A stretch of 64,000 nucleotides of DNA from Acidobacteria bacterium Mor1. GTDB taxonomy: Bacteria > Acidobacteriota > Polarisedimenticolia > Polarisedimenticolales > Polarisedimenticolaceae. The notes beneath the pieces were generated by a model. It saw nothing but the letters and a program-made list of their open reading frames with translations. It was not told the DNA's origin and searched no databases. Each line of letters begins with the position of its first letter. Position 1 is the first letter of the stretch. The translations under genes were made by a program, and so were the position numbers. Positions 51,770 through 60,486 of this stretch are shown piece after piece. The stretch is taken from contig CP011806.1 in NCBI GenBank assembly GCA_001664505.1, positions 1,579,528-1,643,527 on the forward strand, given 5' to 3'.

Positions 51770-53157
51770 TCGTCCTTCTTCGACTTCTTCGTTTCTTTCT
51801 TCTTGTCGTCTTCCCGCAGGATCGGGGCACGCTGGGTAGCGCCCTTCATCTGCAGCTGGACCTGGACCTTTCGCTCGCGCTTCCAGGCCTCCCCTTCCAG
51901 ATTCTCGCCTGCGATTACGTTCGCGGTTGCCTCTTGATCCAGCTGAACCGATCCAAGCTCCACAGCGTTCTTCAGCAGGTATTCACTGTTCGAGTTGTAC
52001 GCCGCCCGGGACTCCTCGATCTTGCCCTGGTCGCGCAACGCCATGGCCAGTTCGTTGTTGGCCCGGCCAATCTGGCTGACCACGTCGATCATCACGTCCC
52101 GGTTGGTCCGCTGTTCGACCAGTGCCGAATCGCGAGTGAAGGCCACGGAGGCATGGGCATTGGTTTGCGTCGAACGGCCCGTTGCCAGGTCCCGGTACTG
52201 AACCTGCACGTCCCCTACCCGGCGAGACTGTCCTGCGTAGCCCGGGGCCAGCTCGACCTCGAGCAGCAGGTAGCGGGTCTGGTCGCGGAATACCTGGTTG
52301 AGGCTTGCGAAGACCTTGGAACCCTGAATCTGCGCCTTGCGGCCGAGCACCCGCACCGGGCGGACACCCGGGGGACACTCGATCCGAATCGTCACACCCT
52401 GGGCGACGGTAGAGAGCGCATCGCCGAACTCGGTGGCGAAGGCATATTCCAGATCGGAAGACTCCTCGACGAAGAAGTGGTTGCCGTCGCTGGACATCGC
52501 CAGGCGGGTCATCAGGTCTTCGTTGTAGCTCAGCCCCAGGCCCACTGTGGTGACCGCGATCCCTTCGCGGGCCAGGGAGCTGCCGAGATCCGCCAGTTCG
52601 CCCGGAGATTGCGGGCCCACGTTGGCCAGGCCGTCGGAGAGCAGGATCAGGGTGTTGACCCGGCCTGCGTCGAGGAACTTGCGAAGTTCCGCGGCCCCCT
52701 TGCTGACGCCGGCAAAGAGCGCCGTGTTTCCACCGGTCCCGATCGAGCGAATACGCGCGTAGATCGACTGCCGGTCGGCCAACTTGGTCGCCGGCACCAA
52801 CACATCGACGGTGTTGTTGTAGGTCACGACGGAGACGATGTCTTCCGGCCCCAAGCGGTCCAGCGCCGCGATGGCGCCCCGCTTGGCTTCCTCGATCTTC
52901 TCACCGGACATCGAACCCGAGCGATCGAGCACGATCGCCACGTTGACCGGCGCCCGGCGCCCGCGGCCGCGATCGACTCCGGTCAAGCCGACTCGCAGAT
53001 ACGCGGTCTGGGAAGGCCCGGCCAGGGCGTAGGGGGCCGCCAGGCGAACGTCGAGGTCGACGGCGGGCCGGGTCGTTGCCGACCAGGATGGGAAACCGGC
53101 GGCGAGGCCGAACAGCACGGCGAACAACGTGAAAGCGACGGCTCGAGTGATCTTCAT
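51766..53157 (-). CDS. Secreted VWA-domain protein heading a two-component operon
   Basis: I choose ATG 53157, with AGGAGAG six bases upstream (ATG 53175 in frame lacks it). The 463-residue protein has a signal peptide (about 1-27) and a von Willebrand A domain (about 70-250) with a complete MIDAS motif DRSGSMS (Asp78, Ser80, Ser82) and later Thr/Asp. The C-terminal part resembles vault/inter-alpha-trypsin-type beta domains (RYLLLEVELAPGYAG) and ends in a Lys/Asp-rich tail. It may be a periplasmic adaptor or ligand-binding partner of the kinase. Confidence 0.9.
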   Translation of the reverse strand: MKITRAVAFTLFAVLFGLAAGFPSWSATTRPAVDLDVRLAAPYALAGPSQTAYLRVGLTGVDRGRGRRAPVNVAIVLDRSGSMSGEKIEEAKRGAIAALDRLGPEDIVSVVTYNNTVDVLVPATKLADRQSIYARIRSIGTGGNTALFAGVSKGAAELRKFLDAGRVNTLILLSDGLANVGPQSPGELADLGSSLAREGIAVTTVGLGLSYNEDLMTRLAMSSDGNHFFVEESSDLEYAFATEFGDALSTVAQGVTIRIECPPGVRPVRVLGRKAQIQGSKVFASLNQVFRDQTRYLLLEVELAPGYAGQSRRVGDVQVQYRDLATGRSTQTNAHASVAFTRDSALVEQRTNRDVMIDVVSQIGRANNELAMALRDQGKIEESRAAYNSNSEYLLKNAVELGSVQLDQEATANVIAGENLEGEAWKRERKVQVQLQMKGATQRAPILREDDKKKETKKSKKDD

Positions 53158-53246
53158 GGGCGTCTCTCCTTGCATGTAACCACATCTTCGGGTGACTGCA
53201 AAAAGCGTACGCCTCGGCCGGATTCGCCGGGTCAGCCAGGGGCAAG

Positions 53247-53268
53247 AACAATGTCAGAAGATTGTCAG
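53247..53268 (-). promoter_or_regulatory. Tandem 11-base repeats, candidate OmpR-type operator
   Basis: On the minus strand CTGACAATCTT and CTGACATTGTT follow each other directly (9 of 11 identical). Direct repeats with 11-base period are the typical target of OmpR/PhoB regulators. The site lies 90 bases upstream of the VWA gene start in the operon that encodes such a regulator. Confidence 0.6.
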
Positions 53269-53281
53269 TCGAGGTGGCGAC

Positions 53282-53893
53282 CTACTCCCCGTCGGGGTCC
53301 TCGTCGAAGATCGCCTCGTCGACCGGAATCCAACCACTAAGCATGAGTAGCAGGCGCGCGGCCTGATCGTCCTCTTCGAGGAACACCAGCAGACGCTTGA
53401 TTGCGGCGTCGGCGTGAACCTCCTTGACGAACTCCTCGGCGCTATCCAGGAGATCCGGCCCGGCAGCCTCGGCGACCACTCCCAGCGATGCAACACACCC
53501 GGCGAACATCACGAGCCCGGGCATATGGTCTTCCGGCTCCCAACTCCCCTGCCCATGCTCCGCTTCCAGGATCTCGCCGCTCTGCCGCGAATAGATGAAC
53601 GGATCGGCTCCTTGATCGGCGAGGACCAACCAATCGTCGTCCCACCCGTCGATCAGATCGGCCGGGTCTTCCCGGAAGCGGTAACCTCGTTGGTGCTTCC
53701 AGAGGTTGGCCAGGGACGGAAAGAAGATGTCGTTGCCCAGCGCCGGCACATGGGTGTCGACGGGGCCGATCCGGTCGTAGAACTCGGCCAGCTCCTGGGG
53801 TAGCGCAAACGAGCCTGTCCAGTCGCTGCTCGGCTGGGACCGGACGGTACCGAGCTGTTCAAAGAGCTTCCGGGCTTCTTCGTGCAGATCCAC
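53282..53893 (-). CDS. SMI1/KNR4 (SUKH) family protein
   Basis: The 203-residue cytosolic protein matches the SUKH fold: FALPQELAEFYDRIGPVDTH, then the DxW-type DWLVLADQGADPFIYS and a helical end. SUKH proteins are frequent immunity proteins of polymorphic toxins; others have housekeeping roles. No toxin is nearby. It is a single gene between the VWA operon and the MFS gene. Confidence 0.8.
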   Translation of the reverse strand: MDLHEEARKLFEQLGTVRSQPSSDWTGSFALPQELAEFYDRIGPVDTHVPALGNDIFFPSLANLWKHQRGYRFREDPADLIDGWDDDWLVLADQGADPFIYSRQSGEILEAEHGQGSWEPEDHMPGLVMFAGCVASLGVVAEAAGPDLLDSAEEFVKEVHADAAIKRLLVFLEEDDQAARLLLMLSGWIPVDEAIFDEDPDGE

Positions 53894-53973
53894 GTGACCT
53901 CCCGCGGTTGCGTTCGGGAGGAGGGTAGCACCGAACTACACGGGCCTTGGCAGGGGCCGGCCAGACCCTCAGC

Positions 53974-55245
53974 TCATGCGCTGGGGTTGACGGCGGTGTC
54001 CACCGGGGCCGGATCGACGGCAACGTCCTCCCGCTTCTCCACCCCGCGCACCACCGGCGCCGCCAAAGCGATCATGGCGACCACCACGCACACCGCACCT
54101 CCGGCCAGGTACATGGCGCGGACACCGGTGACCTCGGCGACCGGTCCCGCCACCGCGAGACCCAGCGGCGCCATGCCCGCCGCAATCGAGCCCCAGAGCG
54201 CGAACACGCGTCCCTGGAAATCGGCGGGCACCACCGCCTGCATCAGCGCCATCAACGGACCGTTGATCACCGTCACCGTCACGCCCACCAGCGCCATGGC
54301 GGCGAAGGCGAGGATCGGCGCCGAAGCGGGCACGATGCCGAGGAGCGCCACCGCCCCTCCCAGGCCGATCAACCCCGCAAGGGCGGTGAACACCTTGCCG
54401 CGGAAACCACCCCAGACACCGAGCACGATGCCGCCGGCGATCAGGCCGATGCCCATGGTCGACTGCAGGCTGCCCAGCATCAACACCCCGCCGTTCAGAT
54501 CCTGCTTGACGAACAGCGGCAGCAACGAGAATGCCGGGGCCAGCAGCAGGTTGACCCAGGACATCAGCGCCACGAGCACCAACATGCCCGGGTTCTGCAG
54601 CAAGTAGCTGAAGCCGGCCCGGGTGTCCGCCAGGAAACCCGCCTCGGCGTCACCGCTGCGCTGGGGCTGGGGCACCTTCACGAAGAGCAGCGGCACGATG
54701 GCGACCAGGGCGCTCAGCACATCGACCCACATCACCGAGGACATCGACAAGGCCGCGACCAGCAGCGCCCCCAGGGGCGCGCCGATGATCACGAGACCGC
54801 CCTGGAGCGCCTGGTTCAGGCCCTGGATGCGGGTCAGATGTTCTTCCGGAACCATCAGCGAGGTCGACGCGGTCATCGCCGGCTGATGGATCGCCGTGCC
54901 GAGTCCGCGGACCAGCAGGGCCGCGAACACCCAGCTCAGGCGTACATCTCCCATGGCGAACGCCAGGGCCAGCACCGCGGATACGACGGCGATCATCCCG
55001 TCGGCCAGCAGCATCAGGCTCTTGCGGTTCGACCGGTCGACCAGGGTCCCGAGCAGGGGCCCCAGCAGGACCGCCGGTGCCAGGCCCAACAATCCCGCCA
55101 CCGCCACCATCGAGGCGGACTCGGTCTCGAGGGTGACCCACCAGATCAGGGCGAACTGGACGGCGTAGCTGCCGACCAGGGAGATCGCCTGGCCGGTCCA
55201 GATGACGAAGAACGGGCGGAGACGGGGATCGGGGCTCTGGGACAT
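53974..55245 (-). CDS. MFS efflux transporter
   Basis: The 423-residue protein has about 12 helices and the MFS motif GTLVDRSNRKSLMLLADG (about 65-82). It resembles the MFS_3/enterobactin-exporter or macrolide-efflux (Mef-like) group (WTGQAISLVGSYAVQFALIWW). It probably exports a drug or lipophilic compound. It is divergent from the HTH regulator gene with overlapping promoters, the usual arrangement of a repressor and its efflux target. Confidence 0.9.
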   Translation of the reverse strand: MSQSPDPRLRPFFVIWTGQAISLVGSYAVQFALIWWVTLETESASMVAVAGLLGLAPAVLLGPLLGTLVDRSNRKSLMLLADGMIAVVSAVLALAFAMGDVRLSWVFAALLVRGLGTAIHQPAMTASTSLMVPEEHLTRIQGLNQALQGGLVIIGAPLGALLVAALSMSSVMWVDVLSALVAIVPLLFVKVPQPQRSGDAEAGFLADTRAGFSYLLQNPGMLVLVALMSWVNLLLAPAFSLLPLFVKQDLNGGVLMLGSLQSTMGIGLIAGGIVLGVWGGFRGKVFTALAGLIGLGGAVALLGIVPASAPILAFAAMALVGVTVTVINGPLMALMQAVVPADFQGRVFALWGSIAAGMAPLGLAVAGPVAEVTGVRAMYLAGGAVCVVVAMIALAAPVVRGVEKREDVAVDPAPVDTAVNPSA

Positions 55246-55286
55246 CGGGCACCTCTCGACAGAGTTCCAATAAACGACTCCATGTG

Positions 55287-55310
55287 ATTATTCGACTGAT
55301 TTTGAATAAT
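55287..55310. promoter_or_regulatory. Inverted repeat operator between MFS and HTH genes
   Basis: ATTATTC (55287-55293) and GAATAAT (55304-55310) are perfect complements with a 10-base spacer. The repeat overlaps the -10 of the MFS promoter and the -35 of the regulator promoter, so one bound dimer could block both. Confidence 0.65.
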
Positions 55311-55315
55311 GGCAA
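55287..55315 (-). promoter_or_regulatory. Promoter of the MFS gene
   Basis: On the minus strand TTGCCA (plus 55310-55315), 17 bases, then AATAAT (plus 55287-55292). The -10 differs from TATAAT at one position. Confidence 0.6.
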
Positions 55316-55330
55316 GCCTGCTAATATATT
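55302..55330 (+). promoter_or_regulatory. Promoter of the HTH regulator gene
   Basis: TTGAAT (55302-55307), 17-base spacer, TATATT (55325-55330). It is followed by GAAGGGAG and the TTG start at 55360. Confidence 0.65.
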
Positions 55331-55359
55331 TTTCTCGCAAGTACTGAAGGGAGTACGAC

Positions 55360-56001
55360 TTGAGCCCGACCCGAAAATCTCCACCACCAGGCGACGAACC
55401 CGCCGGCGAGGGATTCGAGCCCGCCGATCTCCAGACGATCACCGACCTGGAGACGATCCGCACGATGTCCGATCCCCTGCGGATCCGGATCCTCGAGGCG
55501 TTCATCGAGTCGGAGTGCACGACCAAGCAGGCGGCCGAGGCCATGGGAGAGAAACCGACGCGGCTCTACCACCACGTCGACGCGCTGGAGAAAGCGGGGT
55601 TGATCCGGCTGACCCGCACCCGCCAGAACCGGGGAACCCTGGAGAAGTACTACCGGGCGGTGGCCAAGCTGTTCCGGGCCGACGAGAGCCTGTTCGGCCA
55701 GAACCCCGAGCCGGAGCAGATGCTCGAGAACGCCAAGGGCATGCTGGACGTGGTGCGCGGCCTGACCGCCACGGCGACCCAGGAACTGGAGGATCTGGTG
55801 GCCCGCGGGGAGGCCAGCGGCCTGGCCGAACGGGCCATGCTGAGCTTTCTCGAACTGCGCGGCAGCGAGGAGGATCTCAAGAAGATCGAGCGCCGGCTCA
55901 AGCGGCTGATCCGGGACCTGGCCAAGCTGGCGGAGAATCCCCCCACCGAGGGGGACAAGCGGCTACGGCTGATGCTCGCCTTCTACCCGCTGGATTCCTG
56001 A
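55360..56001 (+). CDS. ArsR-type winged-helix transcriptional regulator
   Basis: The 213-residue protein starts at TTG with GAAGGGAG upstream. The winged helix is TMSDPLRIRILEAFIESECTTKQAAEAMGEKPTRLYHHVDALEKAGLI (about 35-80). A long C-terminal helical region (150-205) probably dimerises. No metal Cys motif is present, so it is a ligand-type ArsR/MarR relative rather than a metal sensor. It probably represses the divergent MFS exporter. Its stop is two bases from the end of the convergent CRTAC1-like gene. Confidence 0.88.
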   Translation: MSPTRKSPPPGDEPAGEGFEPADLQTITDLETIRTMSDPLRIRILEAFIESECTTKQAAEAMGEKPTRLYHHVDALEKAGLIRLTRTRQNRGTLEKYYRAVAKLFRADESLFGQNPEPEQMLENAKGMLDVVRGLTATATQELEDLVARGEASGLAERAMLSFLELRGSEEDLKKIERRLKRLIRDLAKLAENPPTEGDKRLRLMLAFYPLDS

Positions 56002-56002
56002 C

Positions 56003-58528
56003 CTAGTGACTCGAGTGGCCGCCGTGGTCCATACCCGCATGGCCGGCGTTGCCCTCTTGCCCGTGGCCCTCGTGACCGCTCTCACCACCGTGCCCCGGGT
56101 GGCCGGCGTGACCGGCGGGCTTCTCGGCCAGATTGCTCAGGTCGATCCGCGGGCGCTCCAGTTCCACCGGCGCCCCCTCCCCTTCCACGATGCGGAAGAA
56201 CTTGCCTGCGGGCAGATCGCGGAAGGTCTGGGTCTCGCCGGTCACCGGCCAGTGCAGCCGCAGCTCGTCGACCTGGGCGGCCTGCCCCAGCCCGATCTCC
56301 TGGCGTAGGGACGAGGCGCCGAAGCTGCCCCCGGAGCTGACCACACCGTAGACCGTGCGGCGCACGTCCCCTTCGGTGATGTCCAACTCCAGTTCGACCC
56401 CGATGGCGGAGCGGTTGCTCTTGCGCCCCTCGATCTCGAGGGCGATCCAGCTGTTGCGCGGCTCACCCTCGTTGAGGAAGAAGGCGTTGGAGAAGGCGTC
56501 GTCGGGGTAACCGCCTCCCATCTGGGCGAAGATGTCCTGGTCGCCGTCGTGGTCCAGATCGGCAAACGCGACGCCGTGCCCCTTCTGCAGATGCCCCACC
56601 CCGGCGGCCACCGTCTCGTCGACGTAGCCGGCACCGGCGAGGTTGCGGTACAGCACGTTAGGCACCAGATGGTCGAAGGCGGGCCGCCCTGTTCCCAGGT
56701 AGATGTCGGGGTAGCCGTCGTTGTCGACATCGCCGAAGTTGGCGCCCATCGGCGTACGGATGCCGTCGAGGCCCCATTCCGCGCTGACATCCTTGAACTT
56801 GCCCTCGGCGCTGCCGAGGTAGAGCGTCACCGGCTCTGACTGGACATCGTTGCCGAAGTAGTCCCCGGCGACCTCTTTCAGGCTGCCGCCGTAGCCGCCG
56901 ACGAAGATATCGAGGAAGCCGTCGTTGTTGGCATCGAAGAACCAGCCGGAGAAGGTGCGCTCCTTGCTGCCCAGCCGGGCGATGCCCGCTTCCTCGGCCA
57001 CGTCGGTGAAGGTCTCGTCGCCGTTGTTGCGATAGAGCCGGTTGGGCTGGCCGTAGTTGGAGACGAACAGGTCGGCGTCGCCGTCCTTGTCGTAGTCCCC
57101 CCACGAGACCGCCTTGACGTGCCCCATGTTCTCGACGCCCGCCGGCCCGGCGATGTCGGTGAAGGTGCCGTCGCCGTTGTTGCGATAGAGATTGCTCTCG
57201 ATCATCTCGTTGCCGGCGTAGAGATCGACGTGGCCGTCGTTGTTGAAGTCTCCCCAACTTGCGGCCAGCGACGGCCAGGCATCCATCAGGCCGGCGGCCT
57301 CGCTGACATCCTCGAACTTGCCGGGCGCCACCTGGCGCAGCAGCGAGTTGCGTTGGCGGCCGTACCACAGACCCATCCAACCGCCGCGGATCACGTAGAA
57401 ATCGAGCTTGCCGTCGTTGTCGTAGTCCGCCTGGATCAGATTGAAGGCGGCATGCTGGTCGTCGAAGTCGCCGGCCTCGGCGGTCAGATCGGTGAACGTG
57501 CCGTCCCCCTCGTTGCGATAGAACAGCAGCGGCTCGTCGGTGCAGGGATCGCAGGTCGAGGTGACGATGTCGAGTAGGCCGTCGCCGGTGAAGTCGTCGA
57601 CGATCGAACCGCCGACCAGGTTGAAGGCGTCGACGCCGAGCCGCGGAGCGATGTTGCGGAAACGGGCCGCCGGCTCCTCGCCGGTCAGGATGCCGATCGG
57701 CATGCGGTACATCTCGGGCACACCGTCGGGATAGTTGTCCGCCGCCATGTGGGCGACGTTGAGCAGCCAGCGCACTCCCATGTCGCTGTCGTCGTCGGCG
57801 AGGAAGGCGTCGAACACCTCGATCGCCTCGTGGGCCGAGGAGGGGTCGACCCACAGGCCGCCGCCGTCGAGGGGGAACAGGCAGGACTCTTCGTTGTAGG
57901 CAGCCTGGCAGTTGGCCACCTCACCCCGGCGCATCAGTGCGATGCCAAGGCGGCGGCGCATGCGGTTCACGATCTTGACCGGCTGCTCGCTCTCCAGCGC
58001 CTCATCGAGGCCGGTGCGAAGCTGGTGGATCGAGTCCTCGACCCTTCCGATCTTCAGCAGATCCGAGGCGAGCTGGCTACGCGCTACCAAGAGCTCCCGA
58101 CTGACACCCAGGGCCTCGGCGCTGGCCACGGCCTGCTGGAGCTGGCGCATCCGCTCCTGGCCGTAGTACTGGGCGTCTCCCTCGGAGAGCCACTCACAGA
58201 GTTCCGGAAGCGGGGTCGGCTCCCAGGCTGCGCGCTGGGCGCTGCCGAAGCCGCCGAAGGCAGCCGCGCCGCCGGCCAGCAGCATCAGCCCCGCGGCGAG
58301 AAAGCCGGGCAGGCGCGGGCCGGGGGCCAGCAGCAAGAACAACCCGACCACCAGGCAGAGCCCGCGCAGGACGTTGATGATCATGATCTGCTGGGGGTCG
58401 CCCAGAATCTTGTCCGGCGTCAGCAGCCAGCCCACCGATCCGGCGTTGACCAGCAGGGCGGTCACGATCAGCAGCAGCCCAGCCAGCCGCTGCATCCATC
58501 CGGCCCTACGGCCACTGTCACTTGCCAC
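56003..58528 (-). CDS. CRTAC1-type FG-GAP/VCBS repeat protein with His-rich tail
   Basis: The 841-residue protein starts at GTG and has two to three N-terminal helices (about 14-90), so it is membrane-anchored. A helical linker (100-250) precedes a seven-bladed FG-GAP beta-propeller (about 285-690) with Ca-binding loops (DFTGDGLLD, DYDNDGKLDF, DFNNDGHVDLY, DYDKDGDADLF, DANNDGFLDIF, DVDNDGYPDIY, DLDHDGDQDIF). An ASPIC/UnbV domain follows (about 715-795). The last 35 residues hold twelve His in a Gly/His run (GHAGHPGHGGESGHEGHG and onward), a probable metal-binding tail. CRTAC1 family members are common in Acidobacteriota; function is unknown. Confidence 0.9.
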   Translation of the reverse strand: MASDSGRRAGWMQRLAGLLLIVTALLVNAGSVGWLLTPDKILGDPQQIMIINVLRGLCLVVGLFLLLAPGPRLPGFLAAGLMLLAGGAAAFGGFGSAQRAAWEPTPLPELCEWLSEGDAQYYGQERMRQLQQAVASAEALGVSRELLVARSQLASDLLKIGRVEDSIHQLRTGLDEALESEQPVKIVNRMRRRLGIALMRRGEVANCQAAYNEESCLFPLDGGGLWVDPSSAHEAIEVFDAFLADDDSDMGVRWLLNVAHMAADNYPDGVPEMYRMPIGILTGEEPAARFRNIAPRLGVDAFNLVGGSIVDDFTGDGLLDIVTSTCDPCTDEPLLFYRNEGDGTFTDLTAEAGDFDDQHAAFNLIQADYDNDGKLDFYVIRGGWMGLWYGRQRNSLLRQVAPGKFEDVSEAAGLMDAWPSLAASWGDFNNDGHVDLYAGNEMIESNLYRNNGDGTFTDIAGPAGVENMGHVKAVSWGDYDKDGDADLFVSNYGQPNRLYRNNGDETFTDVAEEAGIARLGSKERTFSGWFFDANNDGFLDIFVGGYGGSLKEVAGDYFGNDVQSEPVTLYLGSAEGKFKDVSAEWGLDGIRTPMGANFGDVDNDGYPDIYLGTGRPAFDHLVPNVLYRNLAGAGYVDETVAAGVGHLQKGHGVAFADLDHDGDQDIFAQMGGGYPDDAFSNAFFLNEGEPRNSWIALEIEGRKSNRSAIGVELELDITEGDVRRTVYGVVSSGGSFGASSLRQEIGLGQAAQVDELRLHWPVTGETQTFRDLPAGKFFRIVEGEGAPVELERPRIDLSNLAEKPAGHAGHPGHGGESGHEGHGQEGNAGHAGMDHGGHSSH

Positions 58529-58622
58529 GTCGGAACTCCGTGCGCGTTCGAGCCCACACTCCCCCTTCGCAATCTAGACGATGGGACGCGGACTGCCCAG
58601 CCGCAGAGGAGACCGGCCCGGT

Positions 58623-59231
58623 TCAGGCCAAAAGGTCGAGAAACCGGGAGGATTCGGAGCTGCGGCTGCCGATGGCGTAGGGGGTGGCTTCGGCCGGCGC
58701 CTCCGCCGGCCGCCCGAGCTCCTCCGCTTCTTCGGCCTTGTCCTTGGCCAGCTCGATCCGGGCCTTGGCCGCCATCTGCCGGGCACGGGCGGCGACCTGG
58801 CGATCCTTTCCCGAGGGTTCCGCCGGGGCCAGGGCGGCCCGCACGATCCGCTCGGCCTTCTCGATGGTGGCCTGGGGGTCCCCCGGCACCGGCGAGGTAT
58901 CGATCTTGACCTCACCCCCCACCGCGTAGAGCTTGCCGTCGGGGCCGCGCTCGAACTCGTAGGAGACCCCCTGGGCCAGATCCCCTGCCGCCGCCTGATG
59001 GGCCGCCTCGTGGGCCCGGACCTCCCGGTCTCGAGCCTGCAGCTCCCGCACCTTCTTGCGATCGGCCTCGGAGAGTTCGCCGGGGCGAGTGCCCTCTTCG
59101 TCGGAGCCCAGGGGCGGCGATGACCCGGGCGCCGGCGCACCGGCCCCGGACAGACCGGGGTCCGCTGGAGCGAGACCGGTCGCCGCCGCCGCAGTGGCGG
59201 CCGCCAGGCTGGTGTCGAGGGCGATGGACAT
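58623..59231 (-). CDS. Putative metalloprotease, CJM1_0395/SprA-related family
   Basis: The 202-residue protein has RELQARDREVRAHEAAHQAAAGD with HExxH (His74, Glu75, His78), the family hallmark. The N-terminus is low-complexity (Ala/Pro/Gly), and the C-terminal third is helical and charged. The HExxH implies zinc hydrolase activity, but the third ligand is not obvious. No signal peptide is evident; many relatives also lack one. It stands alone between the CRTAC1-like gene and an unknown gene. Confidence 0.8.
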   Translation of the reverse strand: MSIALDTSLAAATAAAATGLAPADPGLSGAGAPAPGSSPPLGSDEEGTRPGELSEADRKKVRELQARDREVRAHEAAHQAAAGDLAQGVSYEFERGPDGKLYAVGGEVKIDTSPVPGDPQATIEKAERIVRAALAPAEPSGKDRQVAARARQMAAKARIELAKDKAEEAEELGRPAEAPAEATPYAIGSRSSESSRFLDLLA

Positions 59232-59275
59232 GGTTCACGACGGCTATCGGCCGGGGCGAACCGGAACTTTAGCCC

Positions 59276-60367
59276 CTAGCGCCGGCGCAGCACCCGGCGG
59301 CGGAACTCCCGGACCACCGGCAGCCGGTCGAGCCAGGGCCGGGCGTCCGCCCGGGTCGAGTCGAACTCCGCAGGGGGTCCGACGAAGCCCGGCGGGATCT
59401 GGCTGACCCAGCGGGGCGGATCCTCGTCATCCTCCAGGTAGTGGTATTCGAACCCGGGCACGAACAGGTCGTCGTCGGCATGCACGTCGACCACCCGCAC
59501 CCCGAAACTCGAAAGCTCCTGTGAGGTCGCCTGGGGCGGCACGACCCAGACGTGCCGCGGCGCCGCCATGAACAGGTACTGGATGCGCCGATTGGTCGAG
59601 AGGATCCGGTAGCGGTCGATCACGCCGCCGTAAAGCTGGCTGCTTGAAGCGGTCCGTTCGACCACGGCGCCGAAATCCGGCTCGTAGCCCGCGGCGAAGC
59701 GCAGCGACTCGGGAACGTTGCGGCGGCCGAACACCGCGACCCGCCGCCCCCCGTAGATCCGCTCACCTCGAAGCGCCGCAGCCTCACGGGCCGCGGTGAA
59801 ATCCCGGTAGGGCGCGATACGCCCCGGCGGTCCGTTGCGCAGCACCAGGAACAGCGGCCGCTCGTCCTGGACCACCTTCTTCTGGCTGCGATTGATGTCC
59901 TCGATGGCGCCCTGAATCTCCAGGGGCAGGTCGGTGGTGGACTCCACCGACTCTTCCACCTCGTAGCCCCGCTCGTTGCGGTAGTGCACCGCTCCCTTGC
60001 CGATCCAGAACTCATCGTCGTTGGCCACCAGGTGCGAGGCCGCCCGCCAGACCAGCGAGAGATCCTTGTAGAAGATGCGGGGATAGATCGCGCCCCGGCC
60101 GTTGGCCCCGGCCAGGTAGGCGATGAAGTAGCGCACGGAGGGGTTCTTCCGCGGCCGCGACAGGTAGAAGCGTTTGCCGAACAGGTCGACCCGGTAGGCC
60201 GGGGCGTAACGTGGCTGCAGCAGTAGGCCGGGGTCCCCCTTGGCCTCCCCCGCCGGAGCCAGGCGCGCGCCGGCATGCAGCAGCTCGCGAAACTCCCGGG
60301 CGATGGCCGCAGGCGGCCGCGGATCCGGCCTTACATCGGTGACGATCGGGTCGGGCTTGCGGTTCAA
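59276..60367 (-). CDS. Protein of unknown function
   Basis: TTG 60367 with GAGGAG five bases upstream gives 363 residues; ATG 60394 in frame lacks a ribosome site. No signal peptide or membrane helix is present. The middle includes YRVDLFGKRFYLSRPRKNPSVRYFIAYL and the C-terminus QIPPGFVGPPAEFDS. I do not recognise a family and see no catalytic motif. It is a single-gene unit near the DacB-like gene. Confidence 0.6.
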   Translation of the reverse strand: MNRKPDPIVTDVRPDPRPPAAIAREFRELLHAGARLAPAGEAKGDPGLLLQPRYAPAYRVDLFGKRFYLSRPRKNPSVRYFIAYLAGANGRGAIYPRIFYKDLSLVWRAASHLVANDDEFWIGKGAVHYRNERGYEVEESVESTTDLPLEIQGAIEDINRSQKKVVQDERPLFLVLRNGPPGRIAPYRDFTAAREAAALRGERIYGGRRVAVFGRRNVPESLRFAAGYEPDFGAVVERTASSSQLYGGVIDRYRILSTNRRIQYLFMAAPRHVWVVPPQATSQELSSFGVRVVDVHADDDLFVPGFEYHYLEDDEDPPRWVSQIPPGFVGPPAEFDSTRADARPWLDRLPVVREFRRRVLRRR

Positions 60368-60486
60368 CGTCGCTCCTCGGACCGTATCCGGCATCGAAGC
60401 GCCGGCTGCGGGAGCGGCATTATGCCTCGCGGCGCGCTATCCGGTGGAGTGAATCTCGATGGATTCCCGAGACGACGGCGCGGAGT

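Noticed and set aside
51760-53340. 526-codon plus-strand frame antisense to the VWA gene
   Set aside because: The minus-strand gene has MIDAS, signal peptide and operon context; the other frame has nothing.
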